DNA of 64,000 nt, taken from contig JACJYV010000001.1 of NCBI GenBank assembly GCA_020635905.1, positions 1,178,001-1,242,000 of the forward strand, in the 5' to 3' direction. Position 1 is the first letter of the stretch. Each line of letters begins with the position of its first letter. This document shows positions 44,034-52,947 of this stretch, piece after piece. The translations under genes were made by a program, and so were the position numbers. The DNA is from Bacteroidia bacterium. Lineage in GTDB: Bacteria; Bacteroidota; Bacteroidia; J057; JADKCL01. A model generated the notes under the pieces. That model saw only the letters and a list, made by a program, of their open reading frames with translations, was not told the DNA's origin and did not search any database.

Positions 44034-45308
44034 TCAGGAGGTGGGTTGAAGGGCAGGAATTTTTTTGCGGAATTCAACCAAAGTAAAAGTAAGGGCGAGA
44101 ATGAAGCTCAGTACGAGGTATAAAACCACCAGTTCATTTCCCAATGAGAACAGGGAATCAATGCCAAACCAGCCATTTTCTTTCCAGATAAGCCCCAAAC
44201 CCAAGCCAGAAGTGATCAAACTCAGCCACCAGGCATGCATGCTACGGTCCATCAGGAAGGTATATGAAAAGATATTCATGCCCAAAAACCCAGCGTACCA
44301 GAGCATTTGCTCAGATTGCAACTGGTCAAGGTGATTGAACAAATACAGAATCAGGCCCATGGTCAATCCCAGTTGCAGCCAGGCCCAGATTACCAGGGGA
44401 GTACTTGCGGGTGGCGCATATTTTTCGACCTGATACACATCCTCAATAGCCGGGACAGGAAATTTTTCCTGTACATCCGCCGGACGCCAACCCGTTGGCA
44501 TCCACCAGATTCTGACCTTATCCCACCACCTTTTTGTGCGCCAGGCATCCTTTGCCAGTAACCAGAAATGCTGAAAATTGATTAAAAAGGGATTCCAGGT
44601 TTGCACGGGTCGCTTCACCCCATAGACGGCCGGCACATCTTTCAGTTCTTCCTGAAAAGTGCCGAAAATTTTATCCCAAAAAATAAAAATCTGGCCAAAA
44701 TTCTTGTCCATGTATTCGGGATTGATGGCGTGGTGAACCCGGTGGTGGGACGGAGTTACGATGATGTACTCCAGAAATCCCAGTTTTTTAATGATGCGGG
44801 TATGATACCAAAACTGGGCAAAAAGATGCAGGGGAGCCACGACTCCCACCACTTCGGCCGGGACGCCCAGAACGGCCAGGGGAATATAAAGGAGCCCCCA
44901 AAAGGATATCAGAATGGAAATGGGCTGTCGCAGGGCACAAGGCAGGTTGAAATCCTCGCTGCTGTGATGCGCCAGGTGTTCATTCCAGAAAAAATTAACC
45001 TTATGATCGATCACATGGTGCACATAGCCCACAAAATCCTTCCCCACAAAGGCCAGCACAAACACCCACCAATGGGCCTGCAGTTGAAATAAGGCCAGGT
45101 GAGCAACCAGAAATTTGTAGCCCACCACGACCACGGTCAGGCGCAACACATCCTTGATCACATTGGTAAATCCCGAACTGAGGCTGGCAATGGCATCCAT
45201 GCTGCGCAGGGTTTGCACGCCCATCAAGCGGCCCGCAATCCATTCGAGCCCGATCAGGACCAGAAAAAAGGGAATTGCATAATTGAGCACCGCGGCGTAA
45301 GACTGCAT
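44034..45308 (-). CDS. Sterol desaturase/fatty-acid hydroxylase family protein, AGMO-like
   Basis: 424 residues from ATG 45308 (MQSYAAVLNYAIPFFLVLIGLEWIAG); an upstream TTG at 45365 would add 19 residues. The di-iron histidine clusters are visible: HHVIDH near residue 104, HLAHHSSEDFN near 118 and SHHRVHHAINP near 193. Total length and the extra C-terminal membrane helices (about 310-410) resemble alkylglycerol monooxygenase rather than the short sterol hydroxylases. Predicted membrane lipid hydroxylase using O2; substrate not determined. It faces the hairpin-array region at its 3' end. Confidence 0.87.
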   Translation of the reverse strand: MQSYAAVLNYAIPFFLVLIGLEWIAGRLMGVQTLRSMDAIASLSSGFTNVIKDVLRLTVVVVGYKFLVAHLALFQLQAHWWVFVLAFVGKDFVGYVHHVIDHKVNFFWNEHLAHHSSEDFNLPCALRQPISILISFWGLLYIPLAVLGVPAEVVGVVAPLHLFAQFWYHTRIIKKLGFLEYIIVTPSHHRVHHAINPEYMDKNFGQIFIFWDKIFGTFQEELKDVPAVYGVKRPVQTWNPFLINFQHFWLLAKDAWRTKRWWDKVRIWWMPTGWRPADVQEKFPVPAIEDVYQVEKYAPPASTPLVIWAWLQLGLTMGLILYLFNHLDQLQSEQMLWYAGFLGMNIFSYTFLMDRSMHAWWLSLITSGLGLGLIWKENGWFGIDSLFSLGNELVVLYLVLSFILALTFTLVEFRKKIPALQPTS

Positions 45309-45502
45309 GGGAACGTATTTCAGGTTTGGGAAAATTAGGAGGAATTCGGTAAGGTTGAAAATCAAAAATCAAAGATTTCCAACATCTGTTCTTAAGGTCA
45401 GGCGAGTGTCAGGTGGAAGAAAATTTAGGGACAAAATCCACGGTTTAAAATCTTCCCGAAAGAAATGTTCTTAAATTTACCTCAACCAAACCCACGATTG
45501 TC

Positions 45503-46327
45503 ATGAAAAAAATCCTGCCCATTCTCCTTTTGATTTCCTGTCTGATCTGGTCCTGCAAACCAGGGAATTCTTCTGAAAATACAGAAACTGCGACGGATAC
45601 CATTTCCCAGGAATCAGAGGGCAATTCACAAGAGACCACTGAACTAAAAGGAGTGGTTCTGGCAAAATCAGGGATCACGGTACGAAAATCACCCAACCGC
45701 GAAAGCGAAAAAGTGGCCGGTCTGAAACAACACGACGAGGTCAACGTGCTGGATATGAATGGCCCGCACGAAACCATTGAGGGCATGGATTCTCCCTGGC
45801 TGGAAATAAAAACAAAAGACGGGGTTGAAGGCTGGGTTTTTGGAGGATTTATTGGCATTCCCGATCACGCACCCCATTGCTGGTGCAATGCGAAACAGGC
45901 CTTTGTAAGTCGTTACCAGGACAGCGGGGAGGGAAATCCTACTGAATTCGACCAGGGTGCAACCTACGCGGGAAAGCAAAAATTGCCTTGCTTCATTGAT
46001 GCAGAGGCCTTTGGACTGGATCATACCTCCATGGGCTACAAAATCAGCGCTTCGGGAAAATGGATGGCGGTGGATAATGGTACGGACCTCTGGGGGGCCC
46101 TGGCTATTGTGAACCTGAGCGTGGGTGAGGAAGTAAAATCATTCAGCTACGATCGCACATTGAATGACTGGGAAGGAGAAACCATTCGTTTTTGGCAAAA
46201 CACGGGCGAAATAGCCGAACGGCCAGAAGGGAGCGAATGGCCAGACTGGGTGAAGGTGGAGGAAGTGCTTTTTCAGGATGGCAAGGAAGTGCACACGGGG
46301 AAATTTATGCCCATGGAAACTAATTGA
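45503..46327 (+). CDS. SH3b-domain lipoprotein
   Basis: 274 residues with lipobox LLISCLIWSC (Cys18). After a Ser/Glu/Thr-rich linker, residues about 48-118 form a bacterial SH3 domain (GVVLAKSGITVRKSPNRESEKVAGLKQHDEV ... EGWVFGGFI). The C-terminal domain (about 125-274) has FGLDHTSMGYKISASGKWMAVD and an Arg/Trp-rich end; I cannot assign it. SH3b domains bind peptidoglycan or peptides, so the protein probably acts at the envelope. It is divergent from the AGMO-like gene. Confidence 0.85.
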   Translation: MKKILPILLLISCLIWSCKPGNSSENTETATDTISQESEGNSQETTELKGVVLAKSGITVRKSPNRESEKVAGLKQHDEVNVLDMNGPHETIEGMDSPWLEIKTKDGVEGWVFGGFIGIPDHAPHCWCNAKQAFVSRYQDSGEGNPTEFDQGATYAGKQKLPCFIDAEAFGLDHTSMGYKISASGKWMAVDNGTDLWGALAIVNLSVGEEVKSFSYDRTLNDWEGETIRFWQNTGEIAERPEGSEWPDWVKVEEVLFQDGKEVHTGKFMPMETN

Positions 46328-46369
46328 GAATTTTGTATTTTAAATTTCCCACGCTAACAGAAGGAAATT

Positions 46370-48163
46370 ATGCAAACGTTGAACTCTCTTACAGAAGGGG
46401 ATTTTCCGTCCCTAAATTCTGATAACCTGGAAATGTATTATGATTTTGCGGCGAAGCATGAAATTTTGCTTTACGCTGGAATAGAGGAAACTTTTTTTGT
46501 TGGATTAAAAGTTGAATCAGATTCTGCTCAGAAATTGATTAGGTATGTATTAATTGGGATGACAAAATCTCAGTTTTCCGATTTTTGTTCCGGGAAGACC
46601 AGCCTGAAAGAGATTCTGGCTCAGGAAATGAATTCGAAAATAAGCTTACTGGATCTCGACGAAAAGAAAGAAGTATTCCAACGGTATATTTGCAACAGGG
46701 ACGATGTCCCTTTTTTCTATTTATATACTATTTGGTCTTTCGAAATCAGCTCTACCCACGATTCACAACCTGAGGGAATTTCAAAAAAGAAAAAAATTTC
46801 ATCAGATGTAATTGCCGCTTTTTTCGTTGCCCTTACCCTTGGGATTCTTGCGGGTATTCTGTTCATGTCCAGAGTTATTGTCTATCTGGGAAGCCACATG
46901 CCTTTATTGATTGCAGGGGGAATTACTTTGATGGTTATTATCAGCGTTATTCTATTTCTATTTTTTGCCTTTAAGGAATGGTTTTTTCAGCGGATTTTTC
47001 GGGTTGGAAAAGCCAGTCTTGAAGATATTGTAAAGCCTGCCTCAAATTTTCTGATTTCTGTATTCGAGAAGGGACCCCTAAAAAAGGATGAAGGAATTGA
47101 TGCGATTCACAAAGCTGTAGTATGGTACTCAAGTTCCAAAACCCGAAGAAGTATTCTTGCTTTTGTTCTTTCGCTTCTGGTTTCTTTGGGTGGCCTGATC
47201 ACTACCGTTTACCTTTATCAACAAACGGAGTTGATGAATGAACAAACTGAACTTATCAAAAAGCAAAATTTCCTTTCTGAATCTGACCGCCGCGCAGCTC
47301 TGATATCAGAATTGAGTGCGATTTTTGACAAAATTGAAAGCAGTTATGCAGATTGTTACAATCAGCAAGGGGGCTCCAGGTTGCAGGAATCAACCAAAGG
47401 AAGAATAATAGCGGTTTCCAATTCATTCAAACCTTACAGGTATTTGGATGAAAGTGGCGAATTGATTGATATTTTTACATCTCCGGAAAGGGGACAATTA
47501 ATAACAGTACTTTCCAATGTGCTTAAAGAAGATGATTTTTATTCTTTTATGGGAAAGGTAAATTTCGAATATGCTGACCTTTCAGGCTCTTTTTGGGAGA
47601 ACAGGATGCTCAGAGGGTTGAAAATGTCCAAGGCAAATTTCCGAAATTCAAAAATTAAGGGAACTGATTTTAGCTTGTCTGAGTTGAACAGGGCCAGATT
47701 TGAAAATTCAACTATTCAGGAAACCAAATTCGAAAATATTTCGAATTTCTTTGCTCCCTTCTTTTCTGGAAAAATTCTTAAAGATGTAACTTTTAGTTTT
47801 TCAGTATTGGATTCTGCCTCATTTTCTGATGACACTCTCAGAGGCGTATTATTGAAAAATTCTTCCTTCCAGGGAGCGCACTTCCAAAATGTTGTGTTTG
47901 ACTCGCTGAGAAAAAATATAAGCCCTTTCGAAATTCAAACTATTTATTGTGACTTCTCTGCATCAGATTTAAGGAAAGCTACCTTTCAAAACTGTGATTT
48001 AAGCAGTTGCTATTTTTTAGGAGCCGATTTGAGGGGAACTGTTTTTTGGGAGTGCGAACTCCCGGAAAGTTCCTATTTTAAGGGAGCCATTGTGGACAAA
48101 AGTCAATTATTGCAGCTTTCGGCCTTAGGAGTAGATACCTCCCAAATTGTAGGTATTAATTAA
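46370..48163 (+). CDS. Pentapeptide-repeat membrane protein
   Basis: 597 residues. Membrane helices lie at about 150-175 (IAAFFVALTLGILAGILFM), 180-205 (GGITLMVIISVILFLFFAF) and 260-285 (ILAFVLSLLVSLGGLITTVYLY), followed by a coiled stretch (LMNEQTELIKKQNFLSESD). The C-terminal third has pentapeptide-repeat runs (ADLSGSFWENRMLRGLKM, ANFRNSKIKGTDFSLSELN, CDFSASDLRKATFQNCDL, GADLRGTVFWECELPES). The N-terminal 130 residues are unfamiliar. Base composition is clearly more AT-rich than the flanks, suggesting acquisition by transfer. Function unknown. Confidence 0.8.
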   Translation: MQTLNSLTEGDFPSLNSDNLEMYYDFAAKHEILLYAGIEETFFVGLKVESDSAQKLIRYVLIGMTKSQFSDFCSGKTSLKEILAQEMNSKISLLDLDEKKEVFQRYICNRDDVPFFYLYTIWSFEISSTHDSQPEGISKKKKISSDVIAAFFVALTLGILAGILFMSRVIVYLGSHMPLLIAGGITLMVIISVILFLFFAFKEWFFQRIFRVGKASLEDIVKPASNFLISVFEKGPLKKDEGIDAIHKAVVWYSSSKTRRSILAFVLSLLVSLGGLITTVYLYQQTELMNEQTELIKKQNFLSESDRRAALISELSAIFDKIESSYADCYNQQGGSRLQESTKGRIIAVSNSFKPYRYLDESGELIDIFTSPERGQLITVLSNVLKEDDFYSFMGKVNFEYADLSGSFWENRMLRGLKMSKANFRNSKIKGTDFSLSELNRARFENSTIQETKFENISNFFAPFFSGKILKDVTFSFSVLDSASFSDDTLRGVLLKNSSFQGAHFQNVVFDSLRKNISPFEIQTIYCDFSASDLRKATFQNCDLSSCYFLGADLRGTVFWECELPESSYFKGAIVDKSQLLQLSALGVDTSQIVGIN

Positions 48164-48171
48164 ATATTGGC

Positions 48172-48324
48172 ATGAAAAAGTTTAACCAGCATATGTTTAT
48201 CAGAGACTTTGACGAGGAAATGCCAGAAAAACTTCAAATAATGTTTGCAAAACAATCAGAAATTAATAACTTGGTGCTTCCAACATACGCGGATATTAAT
48301 TATCTCTATTTAAGTAGCCATTAA
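48172..48324 (+). CDS. Small 50-residue ORF
   Basis: An ATG nine bases after the pentapeptide gene opens a 50-codon frame ending TAA at 48322-48324. The product is charged with no signal or membrane segment (MKKFNQHMFIRDFDEE ... SEINNLVLPTYADINYLYL). Spacing suggests translation from the same message, and codon use matches the AT-rich neighbours. I do not recognise it; it may be a genuine small gene or the remnant of one. Confidence 0.4.
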   Translation: MKKFNQHMFIRDFDEEMPEKLQIMFAKQSEINNLVLPTYADINYLYLSSH

Positions 48325-48356
48325 CTTTTAAAATTCAGTCTGCAAATTTCTGAGTT

Positions 48357-48974
48357 ATGACCAAAGAAAGCCCTCAAATAATCACTGGTTTTGTGAAATC
48401 TGGATTCTCGTTTTTGGTCATTTTTATTTTTTTTATCACTCAGGGATGCGAACCATCTTTGAAGGAATTTGATTCAGAGGATGGAAAAATTTCAAAATCA
48501 AGCAGTTTTGGCAGGATAGAAATTGCGGAAAAATCTGATGAGGGTACTATTTCGTTCAAAATTCCCAAAGAAAATCTTGCTCAATATTTGCAACGCTACA
48601 CCAATTTCGACGATCCCATATCTATTAGAATTGATCCCTCGACGATCAACATAAAAAAATTAGCAATTGTTCTAAAAACCAAAGATCAATATTATCTGTC
48701 TGGGGAGGGTTATGATTATAATCAAAAGCAGGCTATTTTTTCAAGGGTGCTTCTGGAGGAAAATGACAATTTGTTTTTTTTGAAAAACATAAATTCAAAA
48801 AGTGCCCTCGATAAATTGACAAGAGACGTTTCTTATTGTAATTCCTCAAATCCTGAGCTTAACTGTTCCGGATTTGAAGAAATCGAGGGAGAATATGGCC
48901 TTACAATTAAATGTACTGAGGGATGCGACCATACCCTCATTAGTTTTGATGGTACGGAAGCAAAAAATAATTAG
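48357..48974 (+). CDS. AT-rich island lipoprotein with C-terminal cysteines (a)
   Basis: 205 residues; a hydrophobic stretch (GFSFLVIFIFFITQGC) puts a lipid-anchored Cys at about residue 31. A soluble domain follows (FKIPKENLAQYLQRYTNFDD, TKDQYYLSGEGYDYNQKQAIFSRVLLEENDNLFFLKN). The C-terminal tail carries four cysteines (DVSYCNSSNPELNCSGF, IKCTEGCDH). The YYLSGEG segment and Cys-containing tail echo the next gene. No family recognised. Confidence 0.65.
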   Translation: MTKESPQIITGFVKSGFSFLVIFIFFITQGCEPSLKEFDSEDGKISKSSSFGRIEIAEKSDEGTISFKIPKENLAQYLQRYTNFDDPISIRIDPSTINIKKLAIVLKTKDQYYLSGEGYDYNQKQAIFSRVLLEENDNLFFLKNINSKSALDKLTRDVSYCNSSNPELNCSGFEEIEGEYGLTIKCTEGCDHTLISFDGTEAKNN

Positions 48975-49037
48975 CAGAGAATGAAAGACCCGTAAGGGAA
49001 TTTTTTCTAAATATTATTTACAAATAATAAGCAAGAA

Positions 49038-49523
49038 ATGGAGAACAGGTATTTTTCCATATTGGTGTTATTAGGGGCGTTAGTCCTATATTCCTGCAAT
49101 ATCGCTCTGCAAGAACCCCTAATCTCCGATAATTCAGAGTCAGGAGACAATTATATCTATTGGGAAAGCTCAAAAGCACCAGTTCCTGTTGTCGTTGCAA
49201 GCCACCAAAATGGTCAGGTCACCATTCTTCAGCCCGAAAATGTCCTAAAAAGCTTCTTCTCCCTTATTTCTCCCTCCCCAGTTTCTACAGTTGCCATCCA
49301 AAACGTTCAATCCAGGTTTTATTTGAGTGGCAATGAAAGTACAAATAATTATTACTTCCTGCTAGATGAAAATTCAGCAGGAGAACTTATTCTAATGTCT
49401 TTTTTCACCACCTGTAAAGGTTCAAATTGCTCAAGTTGTGCACTCATTGGCCCAAATTCATGCGATTGCGTACTTGCTGGAAATGGAAAATGTAATGCCT
49501 CAAATGGAGTAATTGAAAACTAA
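49038..49523 (+). CDS. AT-rich island lipoprotein with C-terminal cysteines (b)
   Basis: 161 residues, lipobox LLGALVLYSC (Cys20). The middle contains VQSRFYLSGNESTNNYYFLLDENSAGELIL, similar in arrangement to the YYLSGEG and LLEENDNLFFL of the preceding lipoprotein. The tail has six cysteines in a short space (CKGSNCSSCALIG, SCDCVLAGNGKC). A diverged paralogue pair is likely. The last four bases overlap the 3' end of the convergent M20 gene. Confidence 0.65.
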   Translation: MENRYFSILVLLGALVLYSCNIALQEPLISDNSESGDNYIYWESSKAPVPVVVASHQNGQVTILQPENVLKSFFSLISPSPVSTVAIQNVQSRFYLSGNESTNNYYFLLDENSAGELILMSFFTTCKGSNCSSCALIGPNSCDCVLAGNGKCNASNGVIEN

Positions 49524-50833
49524 TCCTTCATAAACAAATAATCCACCGCACATTGGGAAAGGGCTCTCACTCCCAGTTCCAGACCGCTTTCATCAATGAA
49601 AAATTCGGGCGTATGGTGGGGCGGAGCCAGTTCTGCGTCAGCGCCTTTGGGGGTAATGCCTACAAAGAAATACAAGCCAGGCACTTCCTTTTGATAGAAG
49701 GCAAAATCTTCCGCGCCCATGATGGGTTTGGTGGAAAAGACATTTTCCGCCCCGGCGGCAGTTTGCAGGCTGGGCAGCATTTTTCGGGTTAATTCTATGT
49801 CATTATAAGTCACGGGGCACATGCGCTGAATGTCGATCTCGGCCTCAGCGCCCGCGCTTTCGGCGATGGAATGGGTGGTTTGCACCATCCTGCGATGAAT
49901 TTCATCCTGCATTTTGGAATCCAGGGTACGCACCGTGCCTACCATTTCGACCTCCTCGGGTATGATGTTGAACCTCAGCCCTCCGTGAATGCTGCCCACC
50001 GTGATGACGGCTGCAGCCTCGGTAAGATTGGTTTGGCGGGAAATGATATTCTGCAATCCCTGCACGATCTGGGCGGAGACTACGATGGGATCAACCCCGG
50101 TCCAGGGTGTAGACCCGTGGGTTTGTTTCCCTTTGACCCGGATCACAAAGCGGTCGGCAGCCGCCATGAATCCTTCAGGGCGGTAGCCAATCTGTCCCAC
50201 ATTCATTTCCTTTTTGACATGCAGTCCAAAAATGGCATCCACGCCCTTCAGAGCGCCTTCCTTCACCATGAGAGAGGCTCCACCTTCCTCCCCTTCAGGA
50301 GCGCCTTCCTCTGAAGGCTGGAAGAGAAAGACCACCGTACCCGGCAATTCCGCTTTCAGGCTGGATAGCACCCTTGCCACGCCCAGCAAGATGGCGGTAT
50401 GTGCGTCGTGGCCGCAGGCATGCATCACGGACACTTCTTGTCCGTTGAGATTGCCTTTGGCCGTAGAGGCAAAAGGCAGGCCCGTCCGTTCGGGCACAGG
50501 CAGGGCATCCATATCGGCCCGCAGGGCCACGGTTTTGCCCGGTTTGCCGCCCTTCAGGGTGGCGATTACGCCTGTGTGGGCCACCCCGGTTTTCACTTCC
50601 AGGCCAAGAGATGTGAGAAATTCCGCCACCTTCGCCGCGGTTTTGAATTCACGGTTGGAAAGTTCAGGATTCTGGTGAAAATATCTTCTCAGTTCAATCA
50701 CGGTGGGAACAGAACTGGCCGCAAGTTCACGCAGATTGCGGGATATTTTTTCAGGGGTTCCACCCGCCTGCAGGGAATTTTGCCCAACCAACATTCCAAA
50801 AGCGAGCAACAAGAGGATAATTTTCACTTTCAT
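49520..50833 (-). CDS. M20-family amidohydrolase (exported)
   Basis: 437 residues with a signal peptide (IILLLLAFGMLVGQNSLQAG). The M20D carboxypeptidase fold is complete: RRYFHQNPELSNREFKTA, TVALRADMDALPVPE, VMHACGHDAHTAILLG with metal ligands, FLFQPSEEGAPEGEEGG, a dimerisation domain at about 215-325 (KGKQTHGSTPWTGVDPIV), and PIMGAEDFAFYQKEVPG. Family members hydrolyse N-acyl amino acids such as hippurate or cleave amide bonds of dipeptides. The signal peptide makes this one periplasmic. Good confidence in family, low in substrate. Confidence 0.93.
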   Translation of the reverse strand: MKVKIILLLLAFGMLVGQNSLQAGGTPEKISRNLRELAASSVPTVIELRRYFHQNPELSNREFKTAAKVAEFLTSLGLEVKTGVAHTGVIATLKGGKPGKTVALRADMDALPVPERTGLPFASTAKGNLNGQEVSVMHACGHDAHTAILLGVARVLSSLKAELPGTVVFLFQPSEEGAPEGEEGGASLMVKEGALKGVDAIFGLHVKKEMNVGQIGYRPEGFMAAADRFVIRVKGKQTHGSTPWTGVDPIVVSAQIVQGLQNIISRQTNLTEAAAVITVGSIHGGLRFNIIPEEVEMVGTVRTLDSKMQDEIHRRMVQTTHSIAESAGAEAEIDIQRMCPVTYNDIELTRKMLPSLQTAAGAENVFSTKPIMGAEDFAFYQKEVPGLYFFVGITPKGADAELAPPHHTPEFFIDESGLELGVRALSQCAVDYLFMKD

Positions 50834-50890
50834 AAGATCAATTTAGGGAAAATCTGACATTCCTCAGATTTCATTCCTGGCCAAGAGCTC

Positions 50891-50923
50891 AGAAAAAAGC
50901 CCGGATCGCAATGACCCGGGCTT
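50891..50923 (-). terminator. Intrinsic terminator of glycine-rich paralogue b
   Basis: Stem AAGCCCGG/CCGGGCTT with an 11-base loop, followed on the minus strand by six T. A similar GCCCGG stem ends each of the two genes to the right. Confidence 0.88.
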
Positions 50924-50944
50924 CCTTTTTGCTAAAAATGTTGC

Positions 50945-52813
50945 TTACATTTTAATTATGTGCCTGGTCTGGTTGAAATTATCACCAGAAAGCATCAGGA
51001 GATACTGTCCGGCGGCTTTTTCACTCAGATTGAGATCGAAATTGAACTCGCCATTGATCAGGTTCACCTCGCGGTCAAGCACCAAGGTTCCGTGCAGAGA
51101 AATCAACTTCAAACGGAGAGGTTCTCCATAGCTGCAATCGGGGCAGGAAATTCTTACTGTGAAATTCCCTGAAGTGGGGTTGGGGAAGGCCTCGAACTGA
51201 ATTCCATTCGGACCTGCTTCTGTTACCCCGGTCAGGAAGCTGTCAACTACTGTTACCCCAGAATTGCAGGTGGAAATGTTTCCGCTATTGTCAGTCACAG
51301 TAAGGGTTACCAGATTAGAGCCAATGTCCTGACCATTGAAGAAATCAGGAGTTACTGAAAGGCTGGCCACCCCGCACACATCTGAAGAGCCATTATCCAC
51401 CTGACCTGGTTGAATGGTCACGGTGCCATTGGGGCCCAAGGTAACGGTGAGGTTTTTGCAATTGGCCAGGGGAGGTGTCTGATCCTCCACGAAAATCATA
51501 GCTGCACAGGTGTCAGAATTTCCCGAATTATCCCACACAGCCAGCCAACCCATGCGCATAGAATCCACATCTGCACAGGTAAATGTGTCTGACCAGGTGG
51601 TCCACATGGTAACCCCGCAATTGTCAAAGCTGCCTCCATCAATGCCCAAAGTGGCGCTGGCAGTTCCGGTTGAGCCTACATCGAGGGTTTCACTCTGACA
51701 AACGGCCGTGGGCGCCTGGTTGTCAAGCACGTAAATCATGAAAGTGCAGGTATCCAGGTATGATCCGTAATCCACTTCGTATGATTGAACCAGGGTATCC
51801 ACTCCTGAAGTATCACCAGGAACAACGCCTGAAATCTGAGTGGTGGCTGCAGGCTGATGGTAAACGAACCAGACCTCTCCATTTCCAGTTCTGACACCCG
51901 AGCTCATGCTTCCATTGACAACCCCGCCAATGTATCCTGAACCTCCGGCTCCGCTTTGTCCGGTATAGGAAGTGACATAGCTTCCGTCGCCGCCATTGGT
52001 TCCGCCACCGACTCCTCCGGGTTGGGCTGCTCCGCTTCCGCTCTGGTTACTGCCAATTTCCTCACCGCCTGTACCACCTATTCCAAGAACTCCCGGGAAG
52101 CCATTATTTTGGGGAGCTGCTCCGGTGTAGGTCGAAGTGCCACCGCTACCACCTGCAGTCTGAGTGCCCCCCGTGGGCACCACAAGCGAGGCTGATGGCC
52201 AGCCTGCGCCGCCGCCACCACCATAGTAGCCACCACCACCGCCACCACCTGCACCACGTCCACAACCCTGGTTTCGGTTACCGCCAGCACCACCACCGCC
52301 GCCTGCTACAATGTAGCGAGCCCCAAGGGTCCCGGTTGCATCCCGGACATCAGACGCACCACCACCGCCTGCTCCACCAGAGGCTGGACAGTTGAGTGTA
52401 GTACCTCCAAAACCGCCACCATTATAGCCTGCGCTGCCTCCTGGCGCTGGTCCGCTTCCCACAAAAACCATCAGGGTGTCACCAGGCGTTACTGGCAGCC
52501 ATCCGGTTGCGTAACCGCCCAATCCTCCAACCACCCCACCAGAATTGTAATTGCCCTGGGCTCCCCAGGCATGAATTTCAACCGTATCCACTCCGGCTGG
52601 GACAATCCACATCTGACCAGAAGGGATGTGTTGGAAAATAACTGTGTCCAATATTCCTGGGAAAGATGGCTCAGTAAAATTTATGGTTGCGGTGCAGGCA
52701 CCGCTGTCGGTGTAAATGGTCATATCGCCCGGACATTGAGCAAAAACCCGGGAAAGTGATCCCCCAAGGAGTAAAACTGTAAAGCTTAACCATAATGTAA
52801 TTTTCCTTTTCAT
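50945..52813 (-). CDS. Glycine-rich HYR/T9SS surface protein (paralogue b)
   Basis: 622 residues: signal peptide 1-26, first part of an HYR domain 27-57 (CPGDMTIYTDSGACTATINF), Gly-rich ALK-type domain about 60-318 (VEIHAWGAQG, GDTLMVFVGSG, GGGASDVRD, YIVAGGGGGAGG), second part of the HYR at 325-366 (VDTLVQSYEVDYGSYLDTCTFMIYV). Two further HYR-like repeats each with paired cysteines follow (about 370-535), and a T9SS sorting domain about 545-622 (FEAFPNPTSGNFTV ... NQTRHIIKM). Probably displayed on the surface or released. One of three tandem copies. Confidence 0.92.
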   Translation of the reverse strand: MKRKITLWLSFTVLLLGGSLSRVFAQCPGDMTIYTDSGACTATINFTEPSFPGILDTVIFQHIPSGQMWIVPAGVDTVEIHAWGAQGNYNSGGVVGGLGGYATGWLPVTPGDTLMVFVGSGPAPGGSAGYNGGGFGGTTLNCPASGGAGGGGASDVRDATGTLGARYIVAGGGGGAGGNRNQGCGRGAGGGGGGGYYGGGGGAGWPSASLVVPTGGTQTAGGSGGTSTYTGAAPQNNGFPGVLGIGGTGGEEIGSNQSGSGAAQPGGVGGGTNGGDGSYVTSYTGQSGAGGSGYIGGVVNGSMSSGVRTGNGEVWFVYHQPAATTQISGVVPGDTSGVDTLVQSYEVDYGSYLDTCTFMIYVLDNQAPTAVCQSETLDVGSTGTASATLGIDGGSFDNCGVTMWTTWSDTFTCADVDSMRMGWLAVWDNSGNSDTCAAMIFVEDQTPPLANCKNLTVTLGPNGTVTIQPGQVDNGSSDVCGVASLSVTPDFFNGQDIGSNLVTLTVTDNSGNISTCNSGVTVVDSFLTGVTEAGPNGIQFEAFPNPTSGNFTVRISCPDCSYGEPLRLKLISLHGTLVLDREVNLINGEFNFDLNLSEKAAGQYLLMLSGDNFNQTRHIIKM

Positions 52814-52894
52814 AGTTACTGTAATTTTTTCTCTTCAAATAAATATATTTCAAAAATAAGAATATTTAATCTAATCCCCACTTAATACAAACAG

Positions 52895-52921
52895 AAAGCC
52901 CGGACCTTCCTGATCCGGGCT
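52895..52921 (-). terminator. GCCCGG-stem hairpin ending paralogue c
   Basis: Stem AGCCCGGA/TCCGGGCT with a nine-base loop. The T-run is weak (TTTCTG), so termination is less certain than at the copy before. It lies between paralogue c and the start of paralogue b. Confidence 0.65.
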
Positions 52922-52947
52922 CTCCGCTTTGAATAGAAAAATTGTAC

